A stretch of DNA of 64,000 nt, from assembly GCA_019022495.1 (NCBI GenBank), contig JAFEKR010000001.1, forward strand, positions 2,108,001 to 2,172,000, read 5' to 3'. The notes under the pieces were generated by a model. The model saw nothing but the letters and a program-made list of their open reading frames with translations. It was not told where the DNA came from and did not search any database. Positions 34,200 to 46,540 of this stretch are shown piece after piece. The DNA comes from Epichloe hybrida. Lineage: Eukaryota; Ascomycota; Sordariomycetes; Hypocreales; Clavicipitaceae. Numbering within the stretch: the first letter of the stretch is position 1; each line of letters starts with the position of its first letter. Made by a program: the position numbers and the translations under genes.

Positions 34200-35016
34200 T
34201 GTTAAAAATAAGACCTATTTTTAGCCCTTTCTAGTTAAAGGACCTTTCTATTACTAGCTTGCATTGCAAGCCTAACAGCTGCACTGCAGCTGTTAACGGT
34301 CGCGAAGGTGGCTGTTAATAACTACGTCGCAGCTGTTAACAGCTACGACCGACCGTGTGAATGACTAATCCAAATCAATTATCAATTGTGAATTATTCAA
34401 TTGCGTTTTGGCTACAAGCGCAGCCATAACCGCAGCGCCACTAGTAATTAGGTAAGCTAAGGTGACGTAAGCAGGTTACCCTATAGCTATCTTTAACAGC
34501 GATTTTCTCTTTAACTAGAGGTCATATAAAAGTCTTACATATAGCAAATTAAAGCTAAAAGACAGGGCTTTTATTTTATGCAGGAATATTTTTTAGACTA
34601 AAATTTAGTGCATATAGGTTGCTAGTTTGTATAGTGGTAAGTCGATTTTTTGGATTTTACATACAAATGAATTTTATGGAGAATAAAAAGTAGCCTATAA
34701 GACCTCTTTAGCAGTCCGGACTTACTAATATAGTTAGTGAGTATATAAGAGGAAGAAGATCTTTTTAACCTAGCTAGATAGCTAGACCTCTTAATCTAAC
34801 AGCCGCATTGCCTGTATAATATCACTAAAATCAATTCTATTAGTATATAAGATATTGTAAAAGTCATCTAGATTAAATTTAATTAGTTAATAACTACTGA
34901 AACCTTCCGTTATGTTACGTTAAATATTTAACGTGGTGGCTCTATTAGTCCCTAACTATAGAAGCTACACTTGTACAGCTGTTGTTACCTAGTAACTAGC
35001 TCCCTACATTTTAATA
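34200..35016 (+). repeat. Copia-A 5' LTR with palindromic U3 cluster
   Basis: 817 bp, better preserved than its surroundings. The first 180 bp contain overlapping near-palindromes built on CAGCTG and TTAACAGCTG (about 34270-34345), which may be transcription-factor sites. Matching LTR sequence lies at 38120-38681 and, reversed, at 61146-61956. Confidence 0.8.
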
Positions 35017-35069
35017 GGTTATAAGCCTAGCCTATTACTATAAAATTCTTTCTAGTGCACTTTACGTAT

Positions 35070-35398
35070 GGTTATAGAAGACTTCCCTTCTATAAAATAG
35101 GAAGGACCCGCGAGATAAAAGCTATTCCCTTCTATAAAAAAGGAATTATTGTGATTATAGAAGACTTCCCTTCTATAAAACAAGAAGCGCACAAGTAATA
35201 TAGAAGCTTTCCCTTCTATAAAAAGGAAGTTTAGTGAGGATAGAAGCTTTTCCCTTCTATAAAAAAGGAAATTCAGTGAGAATAGAAGCTTTTCCCTTCT
35301 ATAAAAAGGAAATTCAACGCGGATAGAAGCTTTTCCCTTCTATAAAAAGGAATTTCAGTACGAATAGAAGACTTCCCTTCTATAAAATTAGAAGATAG
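35070..35398 (+). repeat. eight-unit 41-43 bp hairpin array in Copia-A leader
   Basis: Units have the core TAGAAGCTTTTCCCTTCTAT followed by AAAAAGGAA. TAGAAG and CTTCTA form a 6 bp stem, and TTTCC/GGAAA offers an alternative stem. They lie between the 5' LTR and gag, in the untranslated leader of the genomic RNA. Confidence 0.85.
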
Positions 35399-35659
35399 AT
35401 ACCAATTAACAAGGTTAGGGACCTCTAGTCCCTAATCTTAGTGCGCAAGAGGTTCTAAATAACTAGCTAAAAGAGCAGGTTATTAAATAACAAAATGCTA
35501 TCAATCTAGTAATACAGAAGCTAGAGTCCTTAACTTTAGCTATTAATAATAGACCTATGGAGGGTGTGGAAACTACTAAGCCCGCTAGTTAGCAGCAAAT
35601 TTAGCAGCCTATTTAAGATAAGGCACCTAAATCTAGCTCTGTATAAGCTGCCTTTAATA

Positions 35660-36157
35660 ATTTGATTATTAAGGAATTTAATAAGAGGGTTTATAGCTTT
35701 CCTAAGACTACTAAGCTTAAAGGAGCTGAAAATTTTGATTAATGGAAACAAGCCCTAGCTATCTAATTTAGAGCTTTAGGCATGCCTAATTTTCTAGATA
35801 ATCTGGATATTTCTAGGGCGCTAGGGGACGCTAACTAAGCTATTATCCTAATGTTACTAAGGGATAGTTATATGGAAGGCCCCTAAGCTGCTATAACATA
35901 GCAAAAATCACCTAAAGAAGCCTATAATTTACTTATTAGGCAATATTCACATAGCATTGAAATCCAGAGAGGGTCCCTATATTCTGAATTTCATAACCTG
36001 AATTTTCATGGATTTAAGGGACTTTAGAATCCTTTAATGCGGTCTTTAATAATCTACTAGCTAGATTATTGATTTTAGGGGTCCTAATTAATCCTATAGA
36101 TTAGGTTAATTAATATCTTTAATCCCTAAAATTAACCTTCCCTTAGTGGGCTAAGAG
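35660..36157 (+). pseudogene. Copia-A gag remnant
   Basis: The plus-strand frame resembles fungal Copia gag: KLKGAENFD-stop-WKQAL, then FRALGMPNFL and further. Stops fall at expected Gln codons, in line with RIP. It is cut at 36157 by a hAT-like element. Confidence 0.75.
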
Positions 36158-37999
36158 CAGAGTATTGTTTGTAGTGTAGTTAGTGTAGTTTTTAGGAAAA
36201 ATTTGTATTTATAGTGTAGTTTTTTTTTTCTTGTAGTTAGTGTAGTGTAGTTTTTTTTTTGTAGTGTAGTGTATTATAGTTTTTTTTTTTTATAGTTAGT
36301 ATAGTGTAGTTTTTTTTTTTTATAGTGTAGTGTATTGTAGTTTTTTTTTACTTATATTGTAGTGTAGTTAGTGTAGTTACTAACTACACTAACTACACTA
36401 ACTACAAAAACTACAAAAACTACAATGTAGTGTTAGTAAAAAGAAAAGTGGGCCTTTTTATTATATAATGTTATTATAAGGATTAAAAGAAAGCTAGTTA
36501 TATGGAAGCTTTTGTTATTACCTATTTTACTTAATTAGTTATAGAATTTATAATATTTACTTTTTTTTAAGAATTTTACTATAACTAGGGTTATTTATAA
36601 TATTATACCTTTTTAATAATACTATTATACTTATTACTTTATTTTACTAATATAACTTTAAGAAAAACCTTCTAATTATTTTATTTACTATTATTATTAA
36701 TTATTTTATATTTTTATTATTAATTTAATTAAAAAATACCCTAAACTAATATAATTAAATTAAATTAGAAATCTAAATAAATATATAAAAGTTAATAGAA
36801 TATATACTTAGTACTTTAATATTATTATTAATATAATAAGAACTTAAAAAAAGCTTAAACTATTTATTTACTATTTAAACTAATTAAATATTACTTTAAG
36901 CTTTATAATTCTAAAGCTTTAAGAAGTTATATATAGTAACTTTATATATCTTATTATAATAATATATAAAGAAAGAATATAATAGACTAATATTTATAAT
37001 TTATTAATAGATAACTAATAGTATTATTTTAATTACCCTATATAGCTTAAATAAGCTATAAAAAATAAGTTTAACTTGTTTTTAAAAATAATACTAGGAC
37101 TTAGTTTTATATAATATATTATACTTATTATAAAAGCTTTAATAACTTTTATAACCTTAATTACTATTATTACTATAATTACTATTATTTTACATTTATT
37201 ATTATTTTAAAAAAACATAAAAGAGAAAACATTTTTATAATATTAATATTTTTAAAAACCTTAAAATACTAAGTTATTAAAAACTATAGCTTTTACTATA
37301 GTAATTTACTTATAATTACTAGTATTTATATTTAAGTTATTTATTTATTATTTATTTATTATTAAACTTTAACACTAATAATATTATAAGTAATCTTAGT
37401 AATCTTAGTAATCTTAGTATTATAAGCTATTATAAGCTATTATAAGCTATTATAAGCTATTAAAGCTAAGATATAATAAGCTACTTATATTAAGTTTACT
37501 AGTAGTTTTTTTATAGTTTTTTTTAAAATAAGTAATAATAATAATTTATAGAAATATAAAATAATTTATAGAAATAGTAAATAATATAATAAGAAGGTTT
37601 TTCTTTAAGTTATATTAGGGAAATAAAATATTAAGTTAAATAGTATTATTAAAAAAGTATAATATTATATATAACCTTACTTAGTTATAATAAAATTATA
37701 AAAATAATATAATATTATAAATTCTATAACTAATTTAATAAAATAGGTAATAATAAAAGCTTTTATATAACTAGCTTTCTTTTAACCTTATAAATACTAA
37801 TAACTAATAAAAAGTCTAATACTACATTTGTAATGTTTGTAGTTAGTGTAGTTTAGGAAAAAAAATTTGTAGTGTAATATATTATAGTTTTTTTTTCCTT
37901 GTAGTTAGTGTAGTTTATAGTGTAGTGTAGTTTATAGTGTAGTTACTACACTACACTACAAATACTACACTACACTACACGTTTTAGTGCAATACTCTG
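36158..37999. mobile_element. hAT-like element (1.84 kb) without matching TSD
   Basis: CAGAGTATTG...CAATACTCTG termini with TGTAGTGTAG-type subterminal repeats on both sides. The flanking octamers differ (GCTAAGAG and CCTATAGG), unlike the other copies. No readable transposase. Internal sequence is near-identical to 51.4-52.2 kb and 59.1-60.0 kb. Confidence 0.8.
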
Positions 38000-38119
38000 C
38001 CTATAGGTCCTGTCTCTAAAGGATTACCTAGGCTTTCTATAGGGGATAACCCTTTAGAGGGGGAAAATGATTTAGAAGATTAGGATCTAAATCAAGGTTT
38101 AAAGGATTACCCTATAGAC

Positions 38120-38681
38120 AACATAGGTGACGTAAGCAGGTTACCCTATAGCTATCTTTGACAGCGATTTTCTCTTTAACTAGAGGTCGTACAAAAGTCT
38201 TACATATAGCAAATTGAAGCTAGAAGACAGGGCTTTCATTTTATGCAGGAATATTTTTTGGACTAAAATTTGGTGCATATGGGTTGCTAGTTTGTATAGT
38301 AGTGAGTCGATTTTTTGGATTTTACATACAAATGAATTTTGCGAAGAACAAAAAGTGGCCTATAAGACCTCTTTAGCGGTCCGGATCCACTAATACAGTT
38401 AGTAAGTATATAAGAGGAAGAAGATCTTTTTAACCTAGCTAGATAGCTAGACCTCTTAATCCAATAGCCACATTGCCTGTATAACATCACTAAAATCAAT
38501 CCTATTAGTATATAATATATTATAAAAGTTATCTAGATTAAATTTAATTAGTTAATAACTGCCAAAACCTTCCGTTGCGTTGCGTTAAATATTCAACGTG
38601 GTGGCTCTATTGGTCCCTGACCGTAGAAGCTACACTTGTACAGCTGTTGCTAGCTGGCAACTAGCTCCCTACATTTCAATA
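38120..38681 (+). repeat. Copia-A 3' LTR, 5'-truncated
   Basis: It corresponds to the last 560 bp of the 34200-35016 LTR, from TAGGTGACGTAAGCAGGTTA to ATTTCAATA, followed by the AGAAA duplication. Confidence 0.8.
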
Positions 38682-39006
38682 AGAAACACTATAGTAATAT
38701 TATTAGTAGTATAGGCTTTATAAAAACGTTACTTAATATAACTAATAGTTAGTTATAATAACACTATAATAATACTGCTAATATCTAGGGTTTTAAAAAA
38801 TCATAACTTAACTATATTCCTAAAGAACCTAATAATTTAGATAATCTTAGAAGAGTTATATTAGTAGGGTTATCTAATACTTTTTATACTTCTATTAATA
38901 AGTAATAAGCTAGCTATAGTAATACTATTAGTACCTAGCATATATATTATTTATTACTTAATTATTTTAATTTTCCTATTAGACTAGCTATTTTTAATAG
39001 GGATAG

Positions 39007-39298
39007 TGTGGCTTCCTTCGGACTTTCGGACGATAGATAGTCCAACCGTGACCAAAGAGTGAAGCCACCGAAGGGATGCACGCGATGCGATTAGGTGCAT
39101 CGCGAGCTACCCCGCTCCGTTAGTAGTAGCACCACACTGTAGCCTCACTTTTCCCCCTTTTTGCCTACCTTCTCTTCTAGCTAGATTCCTCTCCTTTTCT
39201 CTCTTCTCTTCTCTCTTAGTTATTAGCTATTATTATTATTAACTTTATTAAATTTAACCTTATTACACTAGTGCAAACGTTCCTTAGTGGAACTAACA
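39007..39298 (+). repeat. Copia-B copy 1 5' LTR
   Basis: 292 bp. It retains GC-rich stretches such as GGATGCACGCGATGCGATTA and is far less decayed than the element interior. Confidence 0.88.
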
Positions 39299-42200
39299 CT
39301 AATTAGTGGTTAACTATAACTATAGATAAGTTAGGTATTACAAGAAAAGACATTTTTGCAGACGCTATAGCCACTACCCCTTATTATGCTAAATTAACGG
39401 TTATTATAGTAAAGAGGCATAACTACAGAGTGTGCTAAAGGAAGATAGACTAGAATCCTAGCGACAGGCTTATTAGACTTCTAAGAGATTAATCTATTAA
39501 CTCTTAGGCCTTTGGGATATTTAGTTAATTATTAATCTTATTGTCTATCACGAGAAAACTAACTAAATAACCAAATCTATTGCCATAAGGTATTTTATTT
39601 AAACCTAACGTTAAAAACAATCCTTAGCTAAGCTAGCTAACCTATATAACCTCCTTTTACACTCTCTTTACAACCCCTCTTCTCTCTTTATAGCTTTTTA
39701 TGCCTTAGTGTTTTAAACATTAAGTTGTTTTTGCTTTTGCGCTACCTTTACGGCCTGCTTTTCCCTCTTTTTGCTGTTTTTCCCTCTTTTATACTTTTTC
39801 TATTGTTTTTCGTTGTTTCCCTCTATTTATCCTATTAATCCTATTAATCCTACTAATCCTGTTTATCCTATTCTATTTATCCTATTTATTCCGTCCTGTT
39901 TATCTTGTTTATCCTATTTATCTTACTTATTTCACAAGCAAAGCTCCGGGCTTTATCGTGTTAATTATAGCACTTTTACCCTATTTTCATTAGCCTTATT
40001 AATTTAAGACTAACGTTACTAGAGGGATAGAACTAGAGGGTAAAAGAATAATAAGGGGCACTCCTTAAAACACGCCCCTTTTCTCTAAACCCCTATAAGC
40101 ATCTTTAAAGATAACTATCCTTAAAAGACCTTAAGAGGATAAACTCCTACTATGTCTATAACCGCTTACTAGCAAGCTTATAAGGGATTAGAAAGAATCT
40201 AATAATCTAGATCCTAAGACTACTATATAGCCTAAGCTTAATAATTATATTATAGGGTTTATTAACCTTAGTAAGCGTTAGGGCTAGAGAGATAATAATC
40301 TCTAGGAATTATTCTAAGAGGACTTTAAAGGCTAGTCTAAGAATACCTTTAAAAGAGTAAATAAGGACATTATAAAAGAGCTACGTAACTCTTTATAAGA
40401 TTATAGCGTTCTTATTAAATAAGGCCTAGGATATCTAATCCTAGTATTGCTTAAAGAAGTGCTTTATTAAACCTTAAGAAATAACTAATACTACTAGTAT
40501 TAAGATAAAGACTTATTAAAGGTAATGTTTATAGACCGCTAATATAGCTAATAGAATTAAAGAGACTAAGGAAAAGAAGGTTATTATAATAACTCTAAAT
40601 AACCTAAGTAATACTTTATCTATAGTAAGAGTAGCTACTAGTTATTAAACTACACTAATACTAAACATTAGAAAGAGAAAGAGAGGTAGTAAGCTAGTAA
40701 GAACTATTATTTACCTCCTATAGAGAAGAAGTTTTAGGTATTCCTTGCTTTATTTAAAGGAAATAATAGTGATAAGGAAGAGAAAAAAGAAGACTAGGAA
40801 ATATAGCTTAAGGCCTTTACTTAGGACTAAGATAATAATAATAATAATATTAAGAAGAAGCTATTATTAAAGGTATAACTTAGCATTATATAATTCTTTT
40901 ACATAGGATTATAAATAATAGATAATATTAATATCCTTATAATGCTTAAGAATTAAGCTTTTTAACATACCTTACTTAAGTAAAAGCTATACCTTAAAGA
41001 GGCTTCTAATAAAGATAATTTAATCTATTATACCTCTAAAGGACACTATTCTAAAGAGATCTTTAGAGGAATTATACTAGATATAGGAGCCTTAGGCTAA
41101 TTAACTACTAGTCTAGCATAAGCTAAAGCCCTGCTAAGATTAATGCTATTATTAATAATTAAACCCTATAACCTAGAAGTTATTTGCTTTAGTGCTAGAT
41201 TAGTAATAACACGTAGCGTTATCTATATGCTTATAAAGCTTAGCTAAATAACTTCTATGTCCTTAATACTATTACACCCTTTCTCTTTTCCCTTACTAAT
41301 ATAGATAAAATAAAGGTTAAGATTAATAACCTTACTAATATGTTAATTTAAAATAATAAGACTATACTTATTATGCGCAAATAGGGCTACTCTTAGTGGC
41401 TTCTAGAGGTAAGAGAAACCACTGCTTTCTACCTATTAAAAGGAGAGATTTATTAACTTCACTAAAGGTTTAGTTACCCTTTAATTTAATAGCTTATAAA
41501 GATCCTTTAATAAGCTAGTTATAATGTTAAATGCTATGTAATTAAGAAGCTTACTAAAGTCTATTACTATTATTAGATAAATAGAAAAGCCCCTAGCTAG
41601 TTTAAATTCTCCCTTAAAGATAACTATAACTTTAACTATAAGATTATTATTAATATTATGTAAATTAATAGCTAGCTAGTCCTTTATATTATTAATTTAG
41701 TAACCTTATTTTAAGCGGCCTAATTCCTTAACCCTAAGAAGTAAAAAGCTTATAATATCTAGGATATAATTAGAGAGTGCTAGATTAATACATATCTAGG
41801 CCCTCTAGACTAGATTATTTATAATGCTAGTAATAACTTTACCTTAGCTAAATTTAGGTATTATACTTGCTTAATATTAATTAATATTAATAAGATACTT
41901 ATTAAAGCCTATAATAGCATTAGAAAGGTTAAGAGATATTATAGACCTCTTTACTAAGCCTATAATATTATTATAGACTTAATTAGCAAGGAAATTACTT
42001 CTAAGTAGTGACTCTAGATAGCTATTAAAGCTATTAATAACTTAGTAAGCCTTAATAGCCTTATGCTAACCTTACTAGTCTTTAAAGCTTACTTATAGAT
42101 AATAGATAAGTCACTACTAAGTATCTCTATTATTTAATAAGCTAAAGTAATTTAGAAGGTAACTAATAAAGTCTACTATTACCTAGCTAAGAGGTAGGTT

Positions 42201-44039
42201 TACAAGGCCCTTAGCGCCTAGAATAGCCTTAACATATTGCTAATATATTAGCTATTACTATAGGCTAATGTATATATATAAAGAGAAAAAGGCAAATAGT
42301 ATAGCCCTTATAAGCTATTAGCTACTAATAGGGAGACCTATATAGTTAAGATACCCTATAGCCTAGCTAAGTTTTACTTTATAGTAGTAAAGCTATACTA
42401 TAAGGACTTATAGTATATAGGGGTTAATAAGCAAAGCCTTTAGGATATTAAGGAGTATAACCTAGGCCTAGAGGTCCTTACCTATAATATAGCCCTTTCC
42501 TACACTATAGCCCCCTCTAATGCTATAGTCCTATTATAAGAAGGGGCTAAGGGGGCTAGGAGAGATAAGCTACTTATAAAGGGTAATAAGGCAGAAAAAG
42601 AGAAAGAGATACTAGTTAAGAGAAAGTAAGGGAAGCTAAGGAAGAACCTTATAGTTTAATTCTTTATTAATAAGGGCATAGAGAAGCCTATAAAGGTAAT
42701 TAAGGTTAAAGGTAATCCTATAGGAAGCTATAGAGTTAAAGAACCTATAGTAAGCCTTAAGGTAGCTAAAGCTACCCTTATAGGAAGCTATAAAGCTAGT
42801 AACCCTAAGGAAGTAAAAGCAAAGGTAACTAAGGCCTAGGTTTATAATCCTAAGGAGCTTATTAAACCTATAGAGCCCCTTATATTTATTAATAAAGACT
42901 AAGAGAAAGTATTAATTAAGGAGATTATAGCTAGAGAAGTGCTAAACGTAGTATTCCTTATAGTAAAAGAAGAGGCTAACTAGAACCTTACCCTTTAACT
43001 TTGCTAAGAGGGAAAGATTATAACCTTAGGGAGCCCCTTTAAATAATCTAATTAAGCTAAGATTAACGCATTATAAGCTTATAATATATTTAGATTTATA
43101 ATATTTAATCTAGCAAAGCATAGAGGCTACTAGATCTTTAATTCTTATATAGTCTAAGAGATTAAAGATAAAGGCACTAAAACACTATATAAGAAATCAC
43201 GCCTTATTATATAAGGGCATAATAATAGAGGAAAAGAGGCTATCTTAACCTAATTACTAATAATATAGTAATTAAGCTAACGGATTATTATAGCCCTTAC
43301 TTTGTTATTAAAGCGAAAGGGAATTTACCTTTAGCTACAAGATATTACATAAGCTTATATTTAATCCTAAATAACCCTAAATAGGCTAATTATTGTGAAG
43401 TTACTAAAGTAAATTACACACCTCTTTCTAAAAGGCATAATAATAGAGGTTATTAAGCCTCTCTATAGGATCGCAAAGGCTAGAACCTACTAGTAGGTAA
43501 CATATTTTCGCTACCATAGGGATAATCTTAATATAATAACCTTAATATATAATCCCTGCCTACTAATTATAGCCCTAAATAATAAAAACCTCTTTAGTAT
43601 TATAGGGATGCAAATAAATAACACGCTAGGCCTTAGTAATAATAACTTCTTTAAGAAAGAAGAAAAAGAGCTTTAGAAAGCAAAGTTTATAGCTAAAGAA
43701 AAACAACGCCTTATAACTACAAATCCCCTTATCTTTAATGGCTATATCTTAACCTAGAATGCTAATAACTCCCTAACTCTAACCTAAAAGGGCTAAAGTT
43801 AGAAGATTAAGGAAATTAACCCTTAATTACTAATAGTAAGGCAAGATTACGTAGAGCAAAGAGCCTAAGGAAGTTACATTGTAATAGTTTGTTAACTAGA
43901 GGCATTATATGACCTATTAATTGCCGCATAACACTAAGAACCCTTTGCTAATAATATCTTATAACTTAATAAATGCCTTAAGTGGTAAATTAAGCATTAG
44001 TAGTAGGGATTATAGTATATCCCCTTAACTCTTAAAGAA

Positions 44040-44620
44040 GCAAAGCTCTTTGTATTTATAAATAGGTCCCTTACTAATAATAAAGATCTGAGTTTATAGA
44101 CTAGATATATTATTGTAATTAGTAATAAAGTAATAAAGGAGAATAACACCTTTATCTTAAAAGGGAATATTATTATATATAGCTTTACAAAAAGCAAGCG
44201 TGTGACCTATAGCGCACTTATATCTAAGCTATATAGCATAGTTTAAGGTGCTAATATCACGTACGCAATATTTACGACCCTTTAAATAATCACAGACTGA
44301 TTAAAGATGCCTTAGATCCTAATAATTCTCTATATAGACTCTTTCTTGTTATATAAATGCCTTATAAAGCTAGGTATAATAAAAGAGAAGTGGCTAATAA
44401 TTAATATTATAGCCCTTTAGTAGTTATATAAGAGGAGGGAAGTCTATAAAGTCAGATAGATTAATAGCAGCGATAATCTAGCTAATGCGATAATAAAGGC
44501 ATTGCTAAATTTAGCCCTTTTAACCTTAATTAATTTAAACGAATTAACGATTTATATAGAAGGATAGGTTAAGAGACCTATAAGGTTAGGCAGAGGGGAG
44601 GATTAATATAATAGGCATGT
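44040..44620 (+). pseudogene. Copia-B RNase H remnant
   Basis: The plus-strand frame resembles the C-terminal RNase H of fungal Copia polyproteins (around EKWLIINI and LYKRREVYKV). TAG/TAA stops replace expected Gln codons. The antisense frame at 43997-44197 is a shadow. Confidence 0.7.
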
Positions 44621-44785
44621 AAGTATAGATTATAATAACTAGGTTAATTAGAATAACTAAAGCTATAATAGCTAATAAGAACCATGGATTCCTATTAAGG
44701 GATTTACTTATATACACTTTCCTTTAATCCGATTTTTATTGCGTTTTTAGGCTCCTTTAGCCACGAAGAAAAGAGAGAGTGCTAG

Positions 44786-45076
44786 TGTGGCTTCCTTTGG
44801 ACCTTTGGATAATAGATAGTCTAACTGTAGCTAAAGAGTAAAGCCACAAAGGGATGCACACGATGTGATTAGGTGCATTGTAAGCTGCCCTGCTCCGTTA
44901 GCAGTGGCACCACACTGTAGCCTTACTTTTCCCCCTTTTTGCTTACCTTCTCTTCTAGCTAGATTCCTCTCCTTCTCCCTCTTCTCTTCTCTCTTAGTTA
45001 TTAGCTATTATTATCATTAACTTCATTAAATTTAACCTCGTTGCACTAGTGCGAACGTTCCTTGGTGGAACCAACA
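44786..45076 (+). repeat. Copia-B copy 1 3' LTR
   Basis: 291 bp, the partner of 39007-39298, followed directly by the GATAG duplication and Gypsy sequence. Confidence 0.88.
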
Positions 45077-45081
45077 GATAG

Positions 45082-46540
45082 ACTAGTATAAGTTATTACT
45101 AGTAAGTAATAAGGGTGCCCCTTAAAAACATTACTTATTTATATCCCTATAAGACTAAAAGTATTTATTAAACTAATTACTTATAGAGATATTATAGCTA
45201 GAATCTAATCTAATCAGAGAACCTTTTTTAAGTTTAACTCTAACTTTCTAGAAAAGAGCTTAAAATTAAAACCCCTAATTTAAGTCTTATTATATAAAGT
45301 ATAGTAAGGCAATAACTTTACTATAGCTTGATTAATAATTAAAGTTACTTAAAAGCAGTAATATAGCTATATCCTAGATATAGTTAATTAAACCCTTTAA
45401 GCTATTAATATTTAAGAATTATATTTTTATTTCTCTAGGTATAAGAAAAGAAATTTTATTACTAACTTATAATAACCTTATTACTAGGCACTAAGAAGTA
45501 AGTAAAACTCTTTATTAGATTATAAACTAATATTATTAGCTAATAATAAAGAAAGATATATAGGTATATATTAGTACTTATATAAATTATTAGACTTTAA
45601 AACTAAGGTATTATAAACTATATAGTAAGCTAGCTATATTACTAGTGCTTAATTACTCTTTTTAAGAATTATTAATAGATTTTATTACTAGACTTTTACT
45701 AGTAAAAGATTTAAATTAGACCTATAATATAATTTTAGTAATTATTAACTATTTTATAAAATATAATATTTATATCCCTATTTTAATATAACTAACTAGT
45801 AATAAGCTAGTAACTATATTCTTAGAATATATTTTTAGAGACTATAAAGCCCTAAAAGGTATTATAATAGACTAAGGTTTTATATTTACTAGTGGTTTTT
45901 AAATAACTTTTTATTATCTTCTTATAATAAAGTAGCTACTTAGTATTGCTTTTTACCCCTAGATAAATAGTTAGATAAAATATTTAAACTAGGTCTTAGA
46001 ATGTTATTTAAGGGCTTTTACTTATACTAAATAGACTAATTAAGTAAATAACCTATTAATAGCGTAATTTATATATAATATAAGTAATTACTTAACGCAT
46101 AGCTACACACTAGTAAAGGTATTATAAGGTTATAATCCTAGAGGTCTATAGTAAGTAATAGTAAATATCCCTTTAGTAAATAATTAAGCTAAAAGTAAGA
46201 TTTTAGCACTAAAAGAGAAGTATATTATAATTAAGTAGCTTTTAAGTAACTTATAGACTTAGTATAAAAAATATTATAACTAGAAAAAAACTTTAATAAG
46301 GTTTAAAGTTAGTAACTATATTTTATTATTAATAAAAAATATTAACTTAAGATACCTTAATAAAAAGCTAGCTATAAAGTATTTAAGCCCTTATAAGATT
46401 AAAAAGGTAATTAGAAGTTATAGATTAATATATTAATTAAAATTACTACCTAGGACTTAATTATATAATATATTTAATATTACTAGTCTTAAACCTTTTA
46501 AAAGGGACCTAATAAATATAAAAGATATATCCTTACTATA
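45082..46540 (+). pseudogene. Gypsy integrase remnant with possible chromodomain end
   Basis: Gypsy sequence resumes after the Copia-B insertion. A central integrase block (FTSGF, then AFYPQINSQIKYLNQVLE) is visible in the plus frame around 45.7-46.0 kb, followed by a region ending NITSLKPFKRD. RIP stops are frequent. Confidence 0.7.

Larger units (their letters stand above)
34200..38681 (+). mobile_element. Copia-type element A (about 815 bp LTRs), internally deleted, TSD AGAAA
   Basis: AGAAA occurs at 34195-34199 and 38682-38686. The full 5' LTR is 34200-35016 (TGTTAAAAAT...ATTTTAATA). The 3' LTR (about 38120-38681) lacks its first part. Inside are a leader with a hairpin array, a gag remnant and a hAT-like element; protease, integrase and RT are missing. 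Confidence 0.8.
39007..45076 (+). mobile_element. Copia-type element B, copy 1, TSD GATAG
   Basis: LTRs lie at 39007-39298 and 44786-45076 (TGTGGCTTCC...ACCAACA), with GATAG at 39002-39006 and 45077-45081. Decayed plus-strand frames appear in Copia order: gag-like (about 40.1-40.9 kb), a protease-like block near 41.08 kb, integrase-like (about 41.4-42.6 kb), RT and RNase H (about 43.4-44.6 kb). Inserted in the Gypsy element. Confidence 0.88.

Noticed and set aside
35070..35398. CRISPR array
   Set aside because: Units are contiguous variants without unique spacers, lie in a eukaryotic retroelement leader and have no associated genes.
36158..36420. Telomeric repeats (TGTAG-rich arrays)
   Set aside because: The unit is not TTAGGG, and arrays occur as inverted pairs at transposon ends.
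39771..40007. Open frame with repetitive Ile/Asn/Pro/Phe content (counterpart at 58077-58370)
   Set aside because: It is low-complexity translation of a pentamer-like CCTATT/AATCC tract in the leader of Copia-B; both copies have it on the same element strand and it lacks any domain.
43997..44197. Antisense open frame present in both Copia-B copies (also 53124-53324)
   Set aside because: It is antisense to the RNase H remnant, and its conservation follows from copying of the element.
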